A stretch of 10,048 bases of DNA. Source: Thermodesulfovibrionales bacterium. GTDB taxonomy: Bacteria; Nitrospirota; Thermodesulfovibrionia; Thermodesulfovibrionales; UBA1546. The notes below the pieces were generated by a model that was not told the DNA's origin, made no database searches, and saw nothing but the letters and a program-made list of their open reading frames with translations. The stretch is from NCBI GenBank assembly GCA_030018605.1, contig JASEHP010000046.1, positions 1 to 10,048 on the forward strand, given 5' to 3'. Each line of letters opens with the position of its first letter. The stretch's first letter is position 1. The translations under genes and the position numbers were made by a program. Shown one piece after another: positions 6,318-10,048 of the stretch.

Positions 6318-6390
6318 TTCAACTGAACCTTGCGTAATTCAAAACTCACCCATTCCTTGCTTTTCCCGAAGTTATATATTAAAATTTTTC

Positions 6391-7707
6391 ATGCCTCAAA
6401 TAATCAAACAGCTTAAAAAAGGCGAAAAAAGACTTGCTGTTGTCGGACTCGGATATGTGGGACTTCCGCTTGCAGTTGAGTTTGGTAAGATTGCTGGAAA
6501 AGTCATAGGCTTCGATGTAAAAAAAGACCGTATAAAAGAACTATCATCAGGCATAGACATTACAGGCGAGATCACTACCGACATCTTAAAGAAAACTGAT
6601 ATAGATTTCACATCTGACCCCAAAAGGCTCAGAGAGGCATCTGTAATCATAATTGCTGTTCCCACTCCCATCGACAAATACAAGATACCGGACTTAAAAC
6701 CTCTCGAATCAGCATCACTGCTTGTCGGAGAAAATATTCAGCGAGGCGCTGTTGTAGTATATGAATCTACGGTGTATCCCGGAGTAACAGAAGATTTATG
6801 TGTGCCCATTATTGAACAATATTCAGGAATGAAATGCGGAAAAGACTTCAGAATTGGCTATTCTCCGGAAAGGATAAACCCAGGAGATAAAGAACACAAC
6901 CTGACCAATATCGTAAAAGTTGTAGCTGGAGGGGACAAGGAAACAACAGAGTTGCTTGCAGAATTATATGGTCTTGTCATAAAGGCGGGGATTCACAAAG
7001 CCCCTGATATCAGGACTGCCGAGGCTGCAAAGGTCATAGAAAACATACAGAGGGATCTTAATATCGCCCTCATCAATGAACTCGCCATTATATTCCATAA
7101 ACTCGGACTGGATACCAGAGATGTTCTGGATGCCGCATCAACAAAATGGAATTTTCTAAGGTTTGAGCCCGGGCTCGTAGGCGGCCATTGTATAGGGGTT
7201 GATCCGTATTATCTGACCTTCAAGGCACAGTCTATCGGTTATCATCCGGAGGTAATTCTGTCAGGAAGGCGCATCAATGACAGCATGGGGAAATATATAG
7301 CAGAACAAGCAATAAAACACCTCATAAAATCAAACAAGGCGGTGAAAGGCAGTAAAATCCTCATCCTCGGATTTACATTCAAAGATAATGTAAAAGACAT
7401 AAGAAACACGCGTGTGATAGATATTTATAACGAACTGAAGGAATACGGCGTTGAGCCTCACGTCCATGACCCCCATGCCAGCCATGACGATGTATCAGCA
7501 GAATACGGCATCAAACTCATGCAAACCCCTGAAGAGAAACGCCCGTTTGACGGAATAATTATTGCCGTCAAACACAAGGAATACACCGATTATTCTATGG
7601 AATATCTTAAGGGCCTATGCAACAGCAATGCTTCACTTATAGATGTTAAAGGGATATACGGGAAGGATGAGGCGCTGAAGGCGGGATTTAACTACTGGCG
7701 GCTTTAA
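6391..7707 (+). CDS. UDP-N-acetyl-hexosamine 6-dehydrogenase (WbpA/TviB-type)
   Basis: An NAD-dependent nucleotide-sugar dehydrogenase that oxidises C6 of a UDP-HexNAc twice to the uronic acid, a cytosolic step in O-antigen or capsule precursor supply. The 438 residues are the normal length. The Rossmann motif GLGYVGLP is at 19-26, the central domain has YESTVYPGVTE and YSPERINPGD, catalytic Lys214 lies in EAAKVIENIQRDLNIAL with Asn218, and the thioester Cys267 is in GGHCIGVDPYYL. The C-terminal UDP-binding domain begins near ILILGFTFKDNVKDIRNT. NIQRDLNIAL and GHCIGVDPYYLTFKA are typical of the Vi-polysaccharide (TviB/VipA) and WbpA branch rather than UDP-glucose dehydrogenase, so UDP-GlcNAc or UDP-GalNAc is the likely substrate; this is family inference. 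No ribosome site precedes ATG 6391, and an AT-rich stretch (TATATT at 6375-6380) lies just upstream, so the start or a near-leaderless message is open. It converges with the next gene. Confidence 0.93.
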   Translation: MPQIIKQLKKGEKRLAVVGLGYVGLPLAVEFGKIAGKVIGFDVKKDRIKELSSGIDITGEITTDILKKTDIDFTSDPKRLREASVIIIAVPTPIDKYKIPDLKPLESASLLVGENIQRGAVVVYESTVYPGVTEDLCVPIIEQYSGMKCGKDFRIGYSPERINPGDKEHNLTNIVKVVAGGDKETTELLAELYGLVIKAGIHKAPDIRTAEAAKVIENIQRDLNIALINELAIIFHKLGLDTRDVLDAASTKWNFLRFEPGLVGGHCIGVDPYYLTFKAQSIGYHPEVILSGRRINDSMGKYIAEQAIKHLIKSNKAVKGSKILILGFTFKDNVKDIRNTRVIDIYNELKEYGVEPHVHDPHASHDDVSAEYGIKLMQTPEEKRPFDGIIIAVKHKEYTDYSMEYLKGLCNSNASLIDVKGIYGKDEALKAGFNYWRL

Positions 7708-7785
7708 ACCCCGTTAGAAAGCAACGGGAAGGCTCACACGGGGCTTTCTAACGGGGTAAAAACAAGTTTCGGAACGGGGTTTAAA
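7703..7785. repeat. Three-armed inverted repeat between convergent genes (possible two-way terminator)
   Basis: ACCCCGTTAGAAAGC (7708-7722) is perfectly inverted by GCTTTCTAACGGGGT (7743-7757), giving a 15-bp stem with a 20-base loop. An overlapping left arm TTTAAACCCCGTT (7703-7715) is perfectly inverted a second time by AACGGGGTTTAAA (7773-7785). The left arm can therefore pair with only one of two right arms at a time. The third arm reads GTTTCGGAACGGGG, like a diverged copy of the second. It begins in the dehydrogenase stop region and lies between two convergent genes, so transcription stop from both sides is plausible, but T runs after the stems are short (TTTAAA on the minus side). It could equally be a dispersed repeat. 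Confidence 0.75.
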
Positions 7786-7804
7786 CATCTGGCTGAAAAT
7801 AATA

Positions 7805-9754
7805 TCAGTTCTCATTAAAATGCCTTACATATTTCTTGAGTAAATCTCTGACTTGGCGGCCATCCACAGCAGGAGATTCCTTTATTGCACCTTCGAATTC
7901 CTTCAGTATATTCTCTATCGCCTCCATGGAATACTTCTCGCTGTTTTTTGCTATAAATATTCTCTCATGTTTGCTTGCAACAGTGCCTTCTTCTGCTGTG
8001 AGTATCTCCTCAAAAAGTTTTTCTCCGGGCCTTAAACCTATAAACTCTATATCCACATCCTTATATGGTTCCATTCCGTGAATTCTTATCAACTCCTCAG
8101 CCAGTTCAACAATCTTTACAGGTTCTCCCATATCAAGCGCAAGAACATCTCCAGCCTTCCCTATAACAGACGCCTGTAGCACAAGAGAAACTGCTTCAGG
8201 CACTGTCATGAAATATCTCCGCATATCTTTGTGAGTCACTGTGAGCGGACCGCCGTATTTCAATTGATCAAGAAATAGAGGCAAAACACTTCCCCTGCTG
8301 CCCAGAACATTGCCGAACCGAACTGATATGAATTCCGTTTTCCCATTATCTTTTTTATCCCGGCTGCTGACATCATCTAAGGCTGTGCATATATATTCCG
8401 CTACCCTCTTAGTCGCCCCCATAACACTTGTAGGCCTAACAGCCTTGTCTGTTGAAATCATTATGAATTTCTCCACAGCATGTTCTGCTGCGGTTTTTGC
8501 CGTATTATATGTCCCAAAGATATTGACTTTAACTGCCTCGTCAGGATTGTATTCCATCATAGGTACATGCTTATACGCAGCGGCATGAAAGACAATCTGC
8601 GGTTTGAAAGTCTTAATTACTTCATTAACTCTTTCTGTATCCCTTATGTCACCGACCACAAAAGATATTTTCTCAAACAGATATGGGAAAGACTGTTTTA
8701 ACTTCAGGGCAATATTATGAAGCTCGGTTTCATCGATCTCAAAAAGAATCATCCTTTCGGGATAAAATCCGCACACCTGCATTATTATCTCAGACCCTAT
8801 AGAGCCGCCTGCTCCTGTTATAAGAATAACCCTGCCTTTTAAAAACTTTTCAATTTCACCATAATCTACCTTTACTGTCTGACGGCCTATAAGGTCTTCT
8901 ATTCGTATCTCTTCAAGCTTTTTCAAATTTATATCAGGCTTATGAAAGTCATATATCCTCGGAACAATTTTAATAGTTTTTATTCCACATTCCCTTGCGT
9001 CATCGTACATCCTTCTCAAATCCTTATGGCTTAAAGACGGTACGGCTATAATCAGCGCTTCCGTTGCGTGCTTTTTTACAATAGCCTTTAATTTATCCGT
9101 CTTTGCCAGAATTTTTACTCCATGAATATATGTTCCTAACTTTCTGCCGTCATCATCAAGAAATCCTACTGGATAAAACAGTGGAACTTCCTGTTTGGTT
9201 ATATCCCTCAGTACCATTTCGCCGGTATTGCCGGCTCCGATAATTATTGTCCTTAACCCTTGTTTAAGATTTCTCTTTTTGCGAACAATCTCAAGATAAA
9301 GCCTTTTAGATATTCTGAGCCCTGAAATTAATAGAATGGATATACCCCAATCAATCAGAAAAATGCTCCTTGGGAATCCTGTGGAAATGGGATCGGAAAA
9401 GCGCCCTATGAGGGCAAAAAGATTCAAAGGCGACGGGACTAAAAATAAAACTATCAAAACTAATTGCGCAACGATAAGCGCATTTACAATATTGAATAAT
9501 TCATTAATACCGACATGCCTCCATGTAATCCTGTAAAGCCTGAATAAGCCGAAAAATGCAAGTTTAACAATAATAAAAAAAGGCAAACCTATTGCAATCA
9601 ACAGTCTGTATTCATCAGCTAATGCAAATTCAAAACGCAGGAGAAAAGAAAGGTATAGAGAAAGGATAATAATTAGAATATCCGAGAGAATAAAGAAAAG
9701 AGAACGTTTAAATAAGGAAGGATATAAAAGACTTGGCATATACCGTTTCAGCAT
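7805..9754 (-). CDS. Membrane-bound UDP-HexNAc 4,6-dehydratase (WbpM/CapD/FlaA1-like long form)
   Basis: A 649-residue nucleotide-sugar 4,6-dehydratase of the long WbpM/PglF type, an early step toward 6-deoxy-HexNAc sugars of surface glycans. The N-terminus has four hydrophobic segments (about 18-40, 51-72, 88-108, 130-147) anchoring it in the inner membrane. A first Rossmann fold (GAGNTG 173-178, CoA-binding-like) follows, then the catalytic extended-SDR domain with GAGGSIG at 314-320, GDIRDTERV, and HAAAYKHVPMMEYNPDEA at 390-407. STDKAVRPTSVMGATKR (434-450) has Met445 where classical SDRs carry Tyr, with Lys449; the same S-M-K arrangement is known in WbpM. GLRPGEKLFEEIL lies near the C-terminus. 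The start ATG directly follows the stop of the upstream sugar transferase with no gap and no ribosome site, which implies coupled translation; Met6 is an alternative start. Substrate is most likely UDP-GlcNAc; the sugar finally made depends on genes outside the window. Confidence 0.95.
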   Translation of the reverse strand: MLKRYMPSLLYPSLFKRSLFFILSDILIIILSLYLSFLLRFEFALADEYRLLIAIGLPFFIIVKLAFFGLFRLYRITWRHVGINELFNIVNALIVAQLVLIVLFLVPSPLNLFALIGRFSDPISTGFPRSIFLIDWGISILLISGLRISKRLYLEIVRKKRNLKQGLRTIIIGAGNTGEMVLRDITKQEVPLFYPVGFLDDDGRKLGTYIHGVKILAKTDKLKAIVKKHATEALIIAVPSLSHKDLRRMYDDARECGIKTIKIVPRIYDFHKPDINLKKLEEIRIEDLIGRQTVKVDYGEIEKFLKGRVILITGAGGSIGSEIIMQVCGFYPERMILFEIDETELHNIALKLKQSFPYLFEKISFVVGDIRDTERVNEVIKTFKPQIVFHAAAYKHVPMMEYNPDEAVKVNIFGTYNTAKTAAEHAVEKFIMISTDKAVRPTSVMGATKRVAEYICTALDDVSSRDKKDNGKTEFISVRFGNVLGSRGSVLPLFLDQLKYGGPLTVTHKDMRRYFMTVPEAVSLVLQASVIGKAGDVLALDMGEPVKIVELAEELIRIHGMEPYKDVDIEFIGLRPGEKLFEEILTAEEGTVASKHERIFIAKNSEKYSMEAIENILKEFEGAIKESPAVDGRQVRDLLKKYVRHFNEN

Positions 9755-10048
9755 TTAATGTTTTATGCCGGCACTCCCGGCAACCTTAAAAATACTCAGC
9801 CACAATATTTTAATATCAAAAAAAAATGACCTGTGCTTCATATAATATTCATCAAAATCAACTTTGACCGGAATCGGAATATCATCCCGACCATTTATCT
9901 GCGCCCAGCCGGTAAGTCCTGGAGCAAGCTTATGAACTCCCTTCATCGTTCTGAACTTAATTAAATCATGCTGATTAAATAGGGCAGGTCTAGGCCCAAC
10001 AAAGCTCATATCTCCTTTAAGTATACTGTAAAGCTGCGGCAATTCATC
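9755..10048 (-). CDS. Polyprenyl-phosphate sugar-1-phosphate transferase (bacterial sugar transferase), C-terminal part
   Basis: The last 97 residues of an initiating phosphoglycosyl transferase, which moves a sugar-1-phosphate from a UDP-sugar to undecaprenyl phosphate at the inner membrane. The frame is open to the right edge (the first visible codons read Asp-Glu-Leu-Pro-Gln), so the 5' part, with the membrane anchor and catalytic Asp-Glu pair, is outside the window; a TTG at 10042 is not a start. KGDMSFVGPRP followed by GLTGWAQINGRDD is the family signature. The tail FDEYYMKHRSFFFDIKILWLSI is the usual C-terminal amphipathic end. The stop touches the start of the 4,6-dehydratase, so the two are one operon; a dehydratase product often becomes the sugar such enzymes load (as in PglF/PglC systems), but this link is inferred. 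Confidence 0.93.
   Translation of the reverse strand, partial: DELPQLYSILKGDMSFVGPRPALFNQHDLIKFRTMKGVHKLAPGLTGWAQINGRDDIPIPVKVDFDEYYMKHRSFFFDIKILWLSIFKVAGSAGIKH

Noticed and set aside
6089..6349. Minus-strand open frame of 86 residues after glnA
   Set aside because: Its translation contains ARSGATKQS and LAMT, the known spurious product of the GTCATTGCGAG palindrome, and the rest is antisense to glnA.
9336..9536. Plus-strand 66-residue frame
   Set aside because: It is antisense to the membrane segments of the 4,6-dehydratase and has no supporting features.

Overview
The window reads as a chromosomal segment of a Gram-negative bacterium of moderate GC content. Two heptosyltransferase-like GT9 enzymes and an O-antigen ligase-type membrane protein point to lipopolysaccharide. 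PII and glutamine synthetase resemble those of Nitrospirota and deltaproteobacterial (Desulfobacterota) lineages; this placement is an impression from protein style, not a search result.

Layout. (1) Positions 1-3238, plus strand: a tightly packed glycan block with the 3' end of a GT9 glycosyltransferase, an O-antigen ligase/polymerase family membrane protein, a complete GT9 glycosyltransferase and a 174-residue protein I do not recognise. (2) Positions 3239-6198, plus strand: a nitrogen block with a stand-alone class I glutamine amidotransferase, glnB (PII) and glnA (type I-beta glutamine synthetase). (3) Positions 6391-7707, plus strand: a UDP-HexNAc 6-dehydrogenase of the WbpA/TviB type. 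(4) Positions 7805-10048, minus strand and convergent with (3): a long WbpM/CapD-type nucleotide-sugar 4,6-dehydratase and, just upstream of it in transcription, the C-terminal part of a polyprenyl-phosphate sugar-1-phosphate transferase.

How they work together. The minus-strand pair would start a surface glycan (initiating phosphosugar transfer; 4,6-dehydration of a UDP-HexNAc). The 6-dehydrogenase would supply a uronic acid sugar, and the GT9 enzymes and ligase would build and join core and O-chain. The nitrogen genes form a control pair: PII keeps its uridylylation tyrosine and glutamine synthetase keeps its adenylylation tyrosine, so a GlnD/GlnE cascade encoded elsewhere is expected.

The less ordinary content lies between and inside genes. 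Three long imperfect hairpins are built from 8-bp units: two share one octamer consensus and bracket the amidotransferase gene, and one with a different octamer fills the glnB-glnA gap. A 36-bp GC-rich near-perfect palindrome sits in frame inside the amidotransferase gene. A palindrome of the widespread GTCATTGCGAG/GAAGCAATC family follows glnA. A three-armed inverted repeat with two mutually exclusive stems lies between the convergent genes. No gap between genes exceeds 300 bases, and I saw no tRNA, rRNA, CRISPR array or transposase.
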